Below, piece after piece: positions 23,610 to 31,988 of a DNA stretch of 40,436 nt. A program made the translations under genes and the position numbers. Position 1 is the first letter of the stretch. Each line of letters opens with the position of its first letter. Source of the stretch: an uncultured Eubacteriales bacterium (GTDB lineage: Bacteria; Bacillota; Clostridia; Lachnospirales; Lachnospiraceae). The stretch is from contig CASEML010000046.1 of assembly GCA_949289145.1 (NCBI GenBank), positions 1 to 40,436 on the forward strand, given 5' to 3'. Under the pieces are notes generated by a model that saw nothing but the letters and a program-made list of their open reading frames with translations, ran no database searches and was not told where the DNA came from.

Positions 23610-26255
23610 TTATTTTGTCAAATTGGCTAGTCTTTCCTTGACCTGTTCCATCATCTGTGTATACTTAGTCAGTTTATCTTTTTCTTCCTGTATCTTTGCC
23701 TCCGGTGCTTTACTTACAAATTTTTCGTTATTTAACATGCCATTTACTCTGGCAAGCTCTTTGGTAAGACGTTCTTCTTCTTTTTTCAGACGTTCTATTT
23801 CCTTTTCAATATCCACCAACTCAGCAAAAGGCATATAAATTACTGCTTCCGGGATTACTGCTGATACCGCATCTTCTCCAATACCGTCTTTGTTATTCTG
23901 CGTAACTACCTCAGATGCATAAGCTAATGTTTGAAAGAATACTTTGCTGTGCTCGAAGATTCCGGTTACTTTTTCATTGGCAGAAACCACAAATACTTTT
24001 GCCTTCTTTGATGGCGGTACATTCATTTCTGTACGCACATTTCGGATTCCTCTCACTGCTTCTTTAATGGTTTCTACTGCTTCTTCCGCTTCTTTATAGT
24101 TCCATTCTTCTGTATATTCCGGCCACTTGGAGATCATTATAGATTCTTCTTCCTCCTGCAGAGTACAGAAAATTTCTTCTGTGACAAAAGGCATATATGG
24201 GTGAAGTAATTTCAAGCCATTAATTAATACGGTCTTTAAAGTCCACAGTGCGGCGTTCTGGGAAACAGTATCTTCTGTGTTGTATAATCTCGGTTTTACC
24301 ATTTCAATATACCAGTCACAGAACTCATCCCAAATAAAGTCATATACTTTCTGAACTGCAATACCCAGTTCAAAGTTATCTAAATTATAGGTCATATCCT
24401 TTGTTACCCTATTAATCTTAGATAAAATCCACTTATCCGCATCCATCAATTCGTTTTCTGCAGGCTTGCTGATAGTCTTTCCTTCCATATTCATCATGAT
24501 AAATCTTGCCGCATTCCATACCTTATTGGCAAAATTCCGGCTTGCTTCTACTCTTTCATAATAGAAACGCATATCGTTGCCCGGCGCATTTCCAGTGATT
24601 AAGGTAAGTCTTAATGCATCAGCACCATATTTGTCAATTACCTCTAAAGGATCAATACCATTTCCAAGAGATTTGCTCATCTTTCTTCCCTGAGAGTCAC
24701 GAACCAGACCATGGAATAATACCGTGTGGAACGGTGCCTTACCCATCTGCTCATAGCCTGAGAATACCATACGAATCACCCAGAAGAAAATAATATCATA
24801 TCCTGTTACCAATACATCAGTTGGATAGAAATATTCTAATTCCTCTGTCTTTTCCGGCCAACCAAGGGTAGAGAATGGCCATAGTGCTGATGAAAACCAA
24901 GTATCTAAGGTATCCGGGTCCTGAGTCATATGTTCACAACCGCATTTTGGACACTTTCCGGGATTTTCTCTTGCAACCACTACTTCACCACAATCATCAC
25001 AGTAGTACGCTGGAATTCTGTGTCCCCACCATAACTGTCTGGAAATACACCAGTCACGAATATTGTCTGTCCAGTTAAAGTAAGTTCTATCCATGCTGGA
25101 GGGAATTAATTTGATTTCGCCACTCTTGATCGCTTCTACTGCCGGCTTGATCATTTCCTCCATTCTTACAAACCACTGCTGTTTTACCATCGGTTCTACC
25201 GTTGCCTTACATCTGTCATGGGTACCAACATTATGTGCATGTGGCTCCACTTTTACTAACAATCCTAATTCCTCTAAATCTGCCACAATCTGCTTTCTGG
25301 CTTCATATCTGTCCATTCCTGCATATTTTCCGCCATTTTTATTGATGGTAGCGTCATCATTCATTACATTGATTTCTTCTAAATTATGTCTTTTACCAAC
25401 TTCAAAGTCATTAGGATCATGTGCCGGTGTAATCTTTACACAGCCAGTACCAAATTCCTGATCTACATAATCATCTGCTACCACTGGAATCTCTCTGCCT
25501 ACCAAGGGAAGCACTAAAGTCTTACCGATTAAATGCTTATATCTTTTATCTTCCGGATTTACGGCCACTGCAGTATCACCCAGAAGGGTTTCCGGTCTTG
25601 TAGTTGCGATTTCTACCATTTCATTGCTGTCTTTTACTGGGTAATTAATATGCCAGAAATGTCCTTCCTGTTCTTCATGAACCACCTCAGCATCGGAAAT
25701 GGAGGTCTTACAAACGGGACACCAGTTGACAATTCTAGAGCCTTTATAAATATAATCTTTTTCGTATAATTTGATGAATACTTCTTCTACTGCCTTAGAG
25801 CATCCCTCGTCCATGGTAAAACGCTCTCTGTCCCAGTCTGCCGAGGAACCCAACTTCTTTAACTGCTTAATGATTCGGCCGCCATATTCTTCTTTCCACT
25901 CCCAGGCTTTTTCAAGGAAACCTTCTCTGCCTAAATCTTCTTTTGCAATTCCCTGCTCTTTTAAGGAATTGATCACCTTTACTTCCGTTGCAATGCTGGC
26001 ATGGTCCGTACCTGGCTGCCACAGTGCATTATAGCCTTGCATTCTCTTATAACGGATCAAAATATCCTGCATGGTATTATCCAAAGCATGTCCCATATGC
26101 AGCTGCCCCGTAATATTTGGCGGCGGCATAATAATAGTAAATGGCTTTTTGCTCTTGTCCACTTCTGCATGGAAATACTTTTTATCCAGCCATTTACTGT
26201 ATAATCGTTCTTCTATGTCTTTCGGGTCATAAGTTTTGTTTAATTCTTTGCTCAT
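23610..26255 (-). CDS. valS: Valine--tRNA ligase
   Basis: The 881-residue class I synthetase charges tRNA-Val. HIGH is seen in [18 protein letters not shown] near 43-58 and KMSKS in [17 protein letters not shown] near 523. Between them is the CP1 editing domain ([18 protein letters not shown], then [12 protein letters not shown]) with its [12 protein letters not shown] motif, and a zinc-binding insertion CDDCG...CPKCGC near 410-430. The last 70 residues are the long ValRS coiled-coil arm ([19 protein letters not shown]). Expression is controlled by a T-box leader. The start at 26255 has an AAAGGAAAAG site. Confidence 0.97.
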   Translation of the reverse strand: MSKELNKTYDPKDIEERLYSKWLDKKYFHAEVDKSKKPFTIIMPPPNITGQLHMGHALDNTMQDILIRYKRMQGYNALWQPGTDHASIATEVKVINSLKEQGIAKEDLGREGFLEKAWEWKEEYGGRIIKQLKKLGSSADWDRERFTMDEGCSKAVEEVFIKLYEKDYIYKGSRIVNWCPVCKTSISDAEVVHEEQEGHFWHINYPVKDSNEMVEIATTRPETLLGDTAVAVNPEDKRYKHLIGKTLVLPLVGREIPVVADDYVDQEFGTGCVKITPAHDPNDFEVGKRHNLEEINVMNDDATINKNGGKYAGMDRYEARKQIVADLEELGLLVKVEPHAHNVGTHDRCKATVEPMVKQQWFVRMEEMIKPAVEAIKSGEIKLIPSSMDRTYFNWTDNIRDWCISRQLWWGHRIPAYYCDDCGEVVVARENPGKCPKCGCEHMTQDPDTLDTWFSSALWPFSTLGWPEKTEELEYFYPTDVLVTGYDIIFFWVIRMVFSGYEQMGKAPFHTVLFHGLVRDSQGRKMSKSLGNGIDPLEVIDKYGADALRLTLITGNAPGNDMRFYYERVEASRNFANKVWNAARFIMMNMEGKTISKPAENELMDADKWILSKINRVTKDMTYNLDNFELGIAVQKVYDFIWDEFCDWYIEMVKPRLYNTEDTVSQNAALWTLKTVLINGLKLLHPYMPFVTEEIFCTLQEEEESIMISKWPEYTEEWNYKEAEEAVETIKEAVRGIRNVRTEMNVPPSKKAKVFVVSANEKVTGIFEHSKVFFQTLAYASEVVTQNNKDGIGEDAVSAVIPEAVIYMPFAELVDIEKEIERLKKEEERLTKELARVNGMLNNEKFVSKAPEAKIQEEKDKLTKYTQMMEQVKERLANLTK

Positions 26256-26280
26256 GTTCTTTTCCTTTCTATTGTCATAA

Positions 26281-26574
26281 ATTAAAAAAGCCCTTTACAC
26301 ATATGTGTAAAGGGCGAATTGCTCGCGGTACCACCTTTATTAATGATTGCTCATTATCTCAACTGGTTAAAACCATATCCTGTAACGGGGATCAGCCGTG
26401 AATATGTACACTTCTTGTTAGCAGTATCTAACTTTAAATTTCCATATTCCGATTCCAAAGCTACCTTCCACATTTCCTTCTTAAAAATTCCTTCCAGCCT
26501 TGGGAATCTCTCTCTGCTAAGGGTAAATGTGTACTCCTCTTTTTCACTATCTTTGTCATTATATTTGTTGTACT
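26281..26574 (-). ncRNA. T-box riboswitch of valS
   Basis: The leader between the promoter and valS has the T-box sequence AAGGTGGTACCGCG (minus strand, 26324-26337) directly before a perfect terminator stem, CCCTTTACACATATGTGTAA-type arms at 26290-26315 followed by a T-run. Stem I is closed by GTACAC and GTGTAC and continues with TTAGCAG/CTGCTAA. The candidate specifier is GTT (Val) at 26430-26432, followed by A as is usual. Uncharged tRNA-Val would pair with specifier and T-box and let transcription into valS. The specifier choice is inferred from position. Confidence 0.92.
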
Positions 26575-26580
26575 AAAATT

Positions 26581-26609
26581 ATATTAGTTGGAATTTTGCG
26601 GTTTGTCAA
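26581..26609 (-). promoter_or_regulatory. valS T-box promoter
   Basis: Minus strand: -35 TTGACA (26604-26609), 17-bp spacer, -10 TAATAT (26581-26586). The transcript should start near 26574, just upstream of T-box Stem I. The promoter sits immediately after the stop of the glycosylase gene. Confidence 0.75.
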
Positions 26610-26617
26610 CTGTTTTT

Positions 26618-27097
26618 TCAACGGATCTGTCTCCATTCTTCCACCAGCCTTTCCAACCGGTAGGAGGCATTTGCAGGGCTGGTGCTTGGCAGTTTGACTG
26701 CCGTTCTATTAAACACCGGCTGGCAATATTTACAGAATAAGCGATAAGAAGTACCACCATTACAATAAATCTGCCTGATATTTGCTGCTTTTAAAATACA
26801 ACTCAGATCATTAGGAACTACATCTTTAATACTGCTGTCTGAAGAACCCTCAATAGTACAGCTGGCGATTACATCCCATACTGCCACATGATTATCCAAC
26901 AATAATTTTTTCTTTTCCTTTACAGAAACAGGTATCTCTTCTCCAAAAATTTCTGCCAGCACTTTCCAGAAACGATTCTGGGGATGTCCGTAAAAGAACT
27001 GGCTTTCTCTGGACTTTACAGAGGGAAAGGAGCCTAAAATCAGTATTTGGGAATGCTCATCATACACCGGCGGTATTTCATGTACTACACGTTCCAT
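26618..27097 (-). CDS. Hypoxanthine/deoxyinosine-DNA glycosylase (UDG superfamily family 6)
   Basis: A 159-residue uracil-DNA-glycosylase-fold enzyme. The first motif is ILILGSFPSVKSRESQFFYG with the following HPQNRFWKVLAEIF, and the last is KLPSTSPANASYRLERLVEEW; these match the HDG group that removes deaminated adenine (hypoxanthine) from DNA and differ from GQDPYH-type uracil glycosylases. No zinc or iron-sulfur Cys cluster is present. Its start overlaps the 3' end of the debranching enzyme gene by 13 bases, so the two are transcribed together even though the jobs seem unrelated. It ends just upstream of the valS promoter. Confidence 0.82.
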   Translation of the reverse strand: MERVVHEIPPVYDEHSQILILGSFPSVKSRESQFFYGHPQNRFWKVLAEIFGEEIPVSVKEKKKLLLDNHVAVWDVIASCTIEGSSDSSIKDVVPNDLSCILKAANIRQIYCNGGTSYRLFCKYCQPVFNRTAVKLPSTSPANASYRLERLVEEWRQIR

Positions 27098-29085
27098 AAT
27101 TCACCTTCCACATAGGCTCTGAGTATCTCACCCACACTCCAGGCCTGTGCATAGCATCCTCTGGAAATATTAGGCTCGTTTCCATCAAAAATCTCTGCAA
27201 TGCTTCCAATACATCCATCCATCAGATGATCTTCCAATGGTGCAATCAGCTTATGGGCAAACTCTCTGCCCTCTGTGGTATCACCATATACTTTCAAATA
27301 TGCTGTGATTAGCCCGCCCAATGGGAATGCCCAACAGGTACCCTGATGGTAAGCCGCATCTCTGTCATGAAGCTTGCCCACATAAATTCCTTTGTATTCT
27401 TCATCTTCCGGTGACAGGGAGCGCAGTCCGTAAGTTGCATACAAATGGGAAACCACCGTATCTACCACTGCTTTTGCCTGTTCTTTTGACAGCATTGTGT
27501 GGGGCAGGGAAACTGCCCAAATCTGATTTGGACGTATTTTTCCATCATTTTCTTCTTCATCCACCACATCATATAAACAATTTTTTTCCGAATTCCAGAA
27601 TTTTTCCACAAAAGAAGCCTTAACTTTTTCTGCCAGTGCGGCATAAACTTCACCATCTGAATCCTTAAAATGCTTTGCCAACTTTGTCATTACACAAAGT
27701 GCATTATACCATAGCGCACTGATCTCCACCGGTTTTCCATGGCGCGGTGTCACTACCCACTCGCCCACACGCACATCCATCCATGTGACCTGATCAAATC
27801 CTCCACCTGCGTGAATCAGGTAGTCCTTATCCATATAAATAGAAAAATCAGTTCCTTTCTGATAATAGTGGATAATCTCTTTTAATTTTGGATAAATTTC
27901 TTTTTGTATAAATTGATAATCTTCTTCTGCTCCGGTATATTCTAAATATTTTTCTACAGAATAGAAGTACCACATAGAGGCATCTACGGTGTTATATAAA
28001 GGTTCTAAGCCTTCATCCGGAAACATATTGGGTACCAGCCCCTTTTTTACATACTGGGCAAAGGTTTTTAATATTTCTCTTGTATCCTCAAAACGTTTTG
28101 TCACCAAAGTAAGCCCCTGCAGTGCCACCATGGTATCTCTGCCCCAGTCTGTAAACCATGGGAGTCCTGCTAACACAGTTTTTCCTCCAGTGGATTCCCG
28201 TTCCACAATAAACTGATCTGCCGCATGAACCAACGTGTTCGCAAAATCATCCTGTAATCCTGCTTTGGTTTCCAACTCCATACAGCGCTTTCTCTCTGCT
28301 TCTATGATAGCAAAACCATCCTTAGGAATTTCTCCTTCTTCTATGGTGCAGATAACAGATATCTTCTTGTGTTCTCCGGGATTTATGGAAACTGCAATCT
28401 CATATGGGGTATAATTATTTTCAATACAGGACATACCTGTGGAAATTTCTGTCTGCAACTCCATGTCTGCATCATAAATCTCTTCCCGTTTGGATATTTC
28501 ACCTTCACTGACATACATACGAATCGTGATATCTTTGTTCTTTTCCGGAATCAAGGTTATAATTTGATCAGAATTAGTTGTTTCAAATTTTAAGTCTGCC
28601 CGTTCACTTCTCTCATGGTGATCCCGATAATTAAATAATGGTACTAATTTAAGTATTGCTTTACAGCTGCCACCTAAAATATCATAAGTACATGAGACTG
28701 TGTTTTTTCCGTGCTGCAGGGAAATAGTCTTGGTAACAAAAATCCCTTCTGCATAATAGGTAAATTCTGGTACATAATCATAACTAAATCTTTGCAGATA
28801 TTTCTGCCCTTCTTCGTTATTTCCTCCCGGTCTTTGGTTTGTAGCAAAAGAATATTCTTTTGCTCCCACTTTCAATTCTTCATTTATTTTTGACAGCACC
28901 ATATAACGCTCTACCGGTGCATGAAGACTAGCAATCAACATTCCATTGTGTTTTCTGGTATGTGCTCCTATAATGGAACTTCCCGCATAACCGCCGATTC
29001 CGTTAGTTACTACCCATTCTCTTTGTATCCCTTCTGAAAAGGATTTCCAATAGCCTTTCCCAAACTTTCTTGCTTTCATTTTCAT
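27085..29085 (-). CDS. Glycogen debranching enzyme (amylo-alpha-1,6-glucosidase)
   Basis: The 666-residue enzyme has the bacterial GDE N-terminal beta-sandwich (from REWVVTNGIGGYAGSSIIGAHTRKHNGMLI to about 270) and a C-terminal alpha/alpha-toroid with FTDWGRDTMVALQGLTL near 315, the acidic HAGGGFDQVTWMDVRVG near 440, and GTCWAFPLGG near 590 and ISRGCYAQAWSVGEILRAY near 640. Such proteins hydrolyse the alpha-1,6 stubs of glycogen limit dextrin in the cytosol. I start at 29085, three bases after AAAGGAAGG; an ATG 12 codons upstream lies inside the upstream palindrome and has no site. It is followed by the glycosylase with a 13-bp overlap. A MITE-like element separates it from the promoter region. 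Confidence 0.9.
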   Translation of the reverse strand: MKMKARKFGKGYWKSFSEGIQREWVVTNGIGGYAGSSIIGAHTRKHNGMLIASLHAPVERYMVLSKINEELKVGAKEYSFATNQRPGGNNEEGQKYLQRFSYDYVPEFTYYAEGIFVTKTISLQHGKNTVSCTYDILGGSCKAILKLVPLFNYRDHHERSERADLKFETTNSDQIITLIPEKNKDITIRMYVSEGEISKREEIYDADMELQTEISTGMSCIENNYTPYEIAVSINPGEHKKISVICTIEEGEIPKDGFAIIEAERKRCMELETKAGLQDDFANTLVHAADQFIVERESTGGKTVLAGLPWFTDWGRDTMVALQGLTLVTKRFEDTREILKTFAQYVKKGLVPNMFPDEGLEPLYNTVDASMWYFYSVEKYLEYTGAEEDYQFIQKEIYPKLKEIIHYYQKGTDFSIYMDKDYLIHAGGGFDQVTWMDVRVGEWVVTPRHGKPVEISALWYNALCVMTKLAKHFKDSDGEVYAALAEKVKASFVEKFWNSEKNCLYDVVDEEENDGKIRPNQIWAVSLPHTMLSKEQAKAVVDTVVSHLYATYGLRSLSPEDEEYKGIYVGKLHDRDAAYHQGTCWAFPLGGLITAYLKVYGDTTEGREFAHKLIAPLEDHLMDGCIGSIAEIFDGNEPNISRGCYAQAWSVGEILRAYVEGELWNV

Positions 29086-29105
29086 ATACCTTCCTTTATA
29101 TTTTC

Positions 29106-29191
29106 GTAACAGTTGAACCATGATATGTCATACAAGTGCATTATGCTGGCACAAAATGCACTTGTATGACATATCATGGCTGAACTGTTAC
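29106..29191. mobile_element. 86-bp near-perfect palindrome with 8-bp target duplication (MITE-like)
   Basis: Arms of 37 bases at 29106-29142 and 29155-29191 match in 35 positions (mismatches only at arm positions 10 and 12), with a 12-base centre. The ends are GTAACAGTT and AACTGTTAC. Immediately outside, ATATTTTC occurs at 29098-29105 and again at 29192-29199: a perfect 8-bp direct repeat, as a transposon insertion leaves. The element carries no gene. It lies 20 bp before the start of the debranching enzyme, so the mRNA would carry a stem of over 30 base pairs next to its ribosome binding site. I do not know the parent transposon; 8-bp duplications occur in several IS families. Confidence 0.85.
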
Positions 29192-29499
29192 ATATTTTCC
29201 ACTGCTTTTTCATATCCATTATGACAAATTCTCCCATATATCCCTAATCTTTTTCTCATCTTCCCCGTATTTTTCTGCTGTCTATATGTTTTTACCTTAT
29301 CCACAAAAATTGCGTAGTCCTGCAGAGGCCTGCAGTTCATCTGCTTCATCATAGTTAGTATCATTCAGTGCATTATACAGTGCAAGCAAATTTTCTTTCT
29401 TTTCTTCCCTGCCAAAGATAAGCCGGAACAGCCTGTCTTTATGCTCCCGATTAATTTTTATTTCTGGTGCCGCATTCTTTATTTTTCATGTTCCTGCAT
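29188..29499 (-). pseudogene. Rpn-family PD-(D/E)XK nuclease pseudogene
   Basis: An AGGAGG site and ATG at 29499 open MQEHEK, then one A missing from an A-run shifts the frame; the next frame reads NAAPEIKINREHKDRLFRLI and on to LLALYNALNDTNYDEADEL, the standard N-terminus of Rpn nucleases. Near two CCTGCAG copies (29319-29325, 29329-29335) the frame shifts again to LQDYAIFVDKVKTYRQQ, which resembles the later part of the same family; about 180 residues holding the catalytic core are missing. The frame runs into the palindromic element. It is one of two Rpn remnants in the window. Confidence 0.68.
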
Positions 29500-29630
29500 A
29501 TTCCTTCCTCCTGCTCTTTTGCGAACAGGAATCTATGCATGTTTCTTCTTTCCTATCCGCCATGTTAAGTTTTATTCATATGGGGATAGTCAATCGAAAT
29601 GATCAAGATGTTTCCCAGATATGTATTTAT

Positions 29631-29659
29631 ATTGTAATGTTTTGGAGAAGGGATGTCAA
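29631..29659 (-). promoter_or_regulatory. Strong promoter upstream of the Rpn remnant and debranching enzyme
   Basis: Minus strand: -35 TTGACA (29654-29659), 17-bp spacer, -10 TACAAT (29631-29636). It reads through the dead Rpn gene and the palindrome to the debranching enzyme. It may be the old Rpn promoter now driving the glycogen gene. The rest of the 29192-29765 gap holds a weak stem AGGCC/GGCCT near 29694-29707, downstream of the SUF pair, and nothing else that I recognise. Confidence 0.6.
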
Positions 29660-29765
29660 TGATTTTTTGGCACCCCTTATGAACTGTTCCTGAAGGCCGA
29701 TAGGCCTGAATATAACTACTTAGCTTTAGAATTGCCATAACAGACTTACCTTAGCTCCCCTTGTA

Positions 29766-30683
29766 TTATTTTAAAAATCCACTGATAATCTGCGCTTCCG
29801 CTTCTTGTTCCGTAAGCCCTAATGTCATTAATTTGATAATCTGCTCTCCAGCAATTTTACCAATAGCAGCTTCATGAATCAGGCTGGCATCAATGTGATT
29901 AGCGGTAATTTCCGGAATGGCACTGACACTGGCATTATCCATAATAATCGCGTCACACTCTGTATGACCGCTGCACTTATTATTTCCGTTAATTTTAGAT
30001 AAAAATAACTGATGAGAATCGTCTTTTGCCACAGAACGTGAAATTAAATGGGCACCTGAATTTTCACCATCTAAATCCACTTCAAAGTTAGTTTCCGCAG
30101 TCTGATTTCCATGAGTCATAATTTTTTCTTTTATTACAAGAGTCGCATCATTTTTTAATTTTGCCTTGGTAACTCTCTTGGTGGAATCCACTCCTTTAAT
30201 CTGAACCGTGTCCATCTCCATGTAACCGCCATCCTCAATCTCCACAATAGTGGCAGGATTCATCACACGTTTCCCATTTCCGTCACCCTCACCATAATGC
30301 TTTTCCACATATTTCACCTTGGAGTTCTTACCCACAAAGAAACTATGGATTCCATCGTGTTCTGAATCACTGTCACCACTATTATGAATTCCGCAGCCGG
30401 CAATAATGGTTACATCACAATCCTCACCAATAATAAAGTCATTATATACCATTTCCTTTAAGCCGCTCTTACTTAACAGCACCGGAATATGAACACTTTC
30501 ATTCTTTGTGCCATCCTTGATAATAATATCAATTCCCGGCTTATCTGTCTTTGTAACAATATCAATATTGGCTGTTGTATTTCTTCCGGTAGCTTCTCCG
30601 TTTGCCCTGATGTTATAAGCCCCTTCCGGTACCTCATGCAATCCGGCAACCTGCTCTAATAAACTCATTTGTATTGCATCCAT
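29766..30683 (-). CDS. SufB/SufD-family scaffold of a minimal SUF system
   Basis: A 305-residue beta-helix protein of the SufBD family. Family features are ENSGAHLISRSVAKDDSHQLFLSKI, SGHTECDAIIMDNASVSAIPEI and the closing HEAAIGKIAGEQIIKLMTLGL. It is shorter than SufB (about 465) and close to the single SufB-like partner of the two-gene minimal SUF (SMS) arrangement found in anaerobes and archaea; there is no sufS, sufU or second sufB/D here. It should bind the SufC ATPase in the cytosol and help assemble iron-sulfur clusters. The ATG at 30683 lies two bases after the sufC stop; the AAAGGAG site is in the sufC tail. Confidence 0.88.
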   Translation of the reverse strand: MDAIQMSLLEQVAGLHEVPEGAYNIRANGEATGRNTTANIDIVTKTDKPGIDIIIKDGTKNESVHIPVLLSKSGLKEMVYNDFIIGEDCDVTIIAGCGIHNSGDSDSEHDGIHSFFVGKNSKVKYVEKHYGEGDGNGKRVMNPATIVEIEDGGYMEMDTVQIKGVDSTKRVTKAKLKNDATLVIKEKIMTHGNQTAETNFEVDLDGENSGAHLISRSVAKDDSHQLFLSKINGNNKCSGHTECDAIIMDNASVSAIPEITANHIDASLIHEAAIGKIAGEQIIKLMTLGLTEQEAEAQIISGFLK

Positions 30684-30685
30684 GA

Positions 30686-31411
30686 TTAGCACTCTCCTTT
30701 ATAGAATCTACAGCTTCCGCCGCTGTTTAGCAATTCCGGCAGAATCTCATCCTTTGTCCCTATCTTCGCCACTTCCCCGTTTGCCAGAACAATAATTTTA
30801 TCTGCTATATTTAAAATACGTTCCTGATGGGAAATAATGATAATAGAACCATTGACATCTTCATGCAATTTTTCAAATACTTGTATTAAATTATTAAAAC
30901 TCCATAAGTCAATTCCTGCTTCCGGTTCATCGAAAATAGATAACTTAGTTCCACGGGCAATGATCATTGCAATCTCAATTCGTTTCAGTTCCCCACCGGA
31001 TAAACTTGCATTTACTTCCCGTTCAATATAATCTCTTGCACAAAGTCCCACTTCCGATAAATAGGTGCAAGCCTGTGGGGTAGTTAAATTTTTGCCCGCT
31101 GCCAGACGAATCAGATCTTTCACCGTAACACCTTTAAATCTTACCGGCTGCTGAAAAGCAAAACTTATCCCTTGTTTTGCCCTGTCGGTAATACTCATAT
31201 CAGTAATATCCACACCGTCTAAGAAAATTTTCCCACTGGTTGGCTTACGGATACCGGCAATTACCTTGGCAAGAGTAGATTTTCCACCTCCGTTTGGCCC
31301 TGTGATGGCAACAAAACGATCTTCTATTTTTAAGTTAATATTTTTTAAAATCTCTTTGGTTCCTTCTTGTTCGTCAGAAACCTCCAAGCATATATTTTGT
31401 AATTCTAACAT
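30686..31411 (-). CDS. sufC: SUF ATPase SufC
   Basis: The 241-residue soluble ABC ATPase of the SUF system. Walker A is GPNGGGKST, the signature LSGGELKRIEIAMI and Walker B LSIFDEPEAGID, with the SufC-typical FAFQQPVRFKGVTVKDLIRLA segment. It powers conformational change in the SufB-like partner that follows directly. I start at 31411, after GGAGGCAGGAT; 13 upstream residues have no binding site. Two genes only make up the operon. Confidence 0.92.
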   Translation of the reverse strand: MLELQNICLEVSDEQEGTKEILKNINLKIEDRFVAITGPNGGGKSTLAKVIAGIRKPTSGKIFLDGVDITDMSITDRAKQGISFAFQQPVRFKGVTVKDLIRLAAGKNLTTPQACTYLSEVGLCARDYIEREVNASLSGGELKRIEIAMIIARGTKLSIFDEPEAGIDLWSFNNLIQVFEKLHEDVNGSIIIISHQERILNIADKIIVLANGEVAKIGTKDEILPELLNSGGSCRFYKGEC

Positions 31412-31440
31412 ATCCTGCCTCCACAATATATTTTTACTAA

Positions 31441-31469
31441 AGTATATCAACGTTTGTCGTCATTTGCAA
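31441..31469 (-). promoter_or_regulatory. sufC promoter
   Basis: Minus strand: -35 TTGCAA (31464-31469), 17-bp spacer, -10 TATACT (31441-31446), 30 bp upstream of the sufC start. Confidence 0.6.
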
Positions 31470-31505
31470 GTTCTTATCCTTTGAAAACAGAAAAATCTTG
31501 TTTTC

Positions 31506-31706
31506 CTATCTGCTTTCTTCGTTTAATTTCTTTTTTCTCTGGTTTACCATTCCGCCAATTTTCCCAGTTTCCTTAGAAGATAAACTTTTCCATCCTTCCT
31601 CTAACACTTTTGGCAATAATCCCAATTCTTCCGCCACTTCATATTTTAACTGCTCCTCTGGTGTAAGTTCACTTAATTTAATTTTTTTATTCTTCTTTTT
31701 AGACAT
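31506..31706 (-). CDS. Alpha/beta-type small acid-soluble spore protein
   Basis: A 66-residue basic protein, ELTPEEQLKYEVAEELGLLP and then KVLEEGWKSLSSKETGKIGG, recognisable as a divergent alpha/beta-type SASP. These coat DNA in the forespore and protect it from UV and hydrolysis; the KYEVAEELG segment matches the germination-protease cleavage region. The N-terminus has an extra Lys-rich stretch (KKKNKKIK). Ribosome site AAGGAAGAAAGGGG lies about 12 bases upstream. A sigma-G-like promoter precedes it, which fits forespore expression. Confidence 0.82.
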   Translation of the reverse strand: MSKKKNKKIKLSELTPEEQLKYEVAEELGLLPKVLEEGWKSLSSKETGKIGGMVNQRKKKLNEESR

Positions 31707-31734
31707 AATAAGGCCATACCCCTTTCTTCCTTAA

Positions 31735-31763
31735 GAGTATGACCTTGTTTTTCTTTTCTATTC
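31735..31763 (-). promoter_or_regulatory. Sigma-G-like promoter of the spore protein gene
   Basis: On the minus strand GAATA (31759-31763) and CATACTC (31735-31741) are 17 bp apart, close to the sigma-G pattern of GHATR and CATNNTA recalled from Bacillus. Position, about 29 bp before the ATG, is right for a short leader. Confidence 0.55.
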
Positions 31764-31782
31764 AAATTTAAAATTAATTTCT

Positions 31783-31971
31783 TTACTGTTGGTATGGGAT
31801 AATAACTGCAGCCACAATATACGCCAGCAAGCCACTGCCTCCCATGCAGCAGAAAATCACCCACAAAAGTCTTATAACTACCGGATCTACATTTAAGTAT
31901 TCCCCGATTCCTCCACAGATTCCCAACAATACTTTATTATTAGTTGATCGGTATAATCTTTTTTGTCCCAT
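31783..31971 (-). CDS. PspC-domain small membrane protein
   Basis: A 62-residue protein: MGQKRLYRSTNNKVLLGICG, then GIGEYLNVDPVVIRLLWVIF and one hydrophobic helix ending at VAAVIIPY. This is the PspC domain (Pfam PspC), associated with envelope-stress responses. It is the last gene of the padR-HAAS-DUF4097-pspC unit. The start at 31971 follows AAAGGAG by eight bases; the site itself overlaps the stop of the DUF4097 gene, so translation is coupled. Confidence 0.88.
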   Translation of the reverse strand: MGQKRLYRSTNNKVLLGICGGIGEYLNVDPVVIRLLWVIFCCMGGSGLLAYIVAAVIIPYQQ

Positions 31972-31988
31972 TTTTGTTTCTCCTTTCA

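Noticed and set aside
31710-31746. Ten-pair stem AAGGCCATAC/GTATGACCTT before the spore protein gene, suggesting an attenuator
   Set aside because: With the sigma-G-like promoter the transcript starts inside it, so the left half only is transcribed; the stem can matter only for read-through from pspC.
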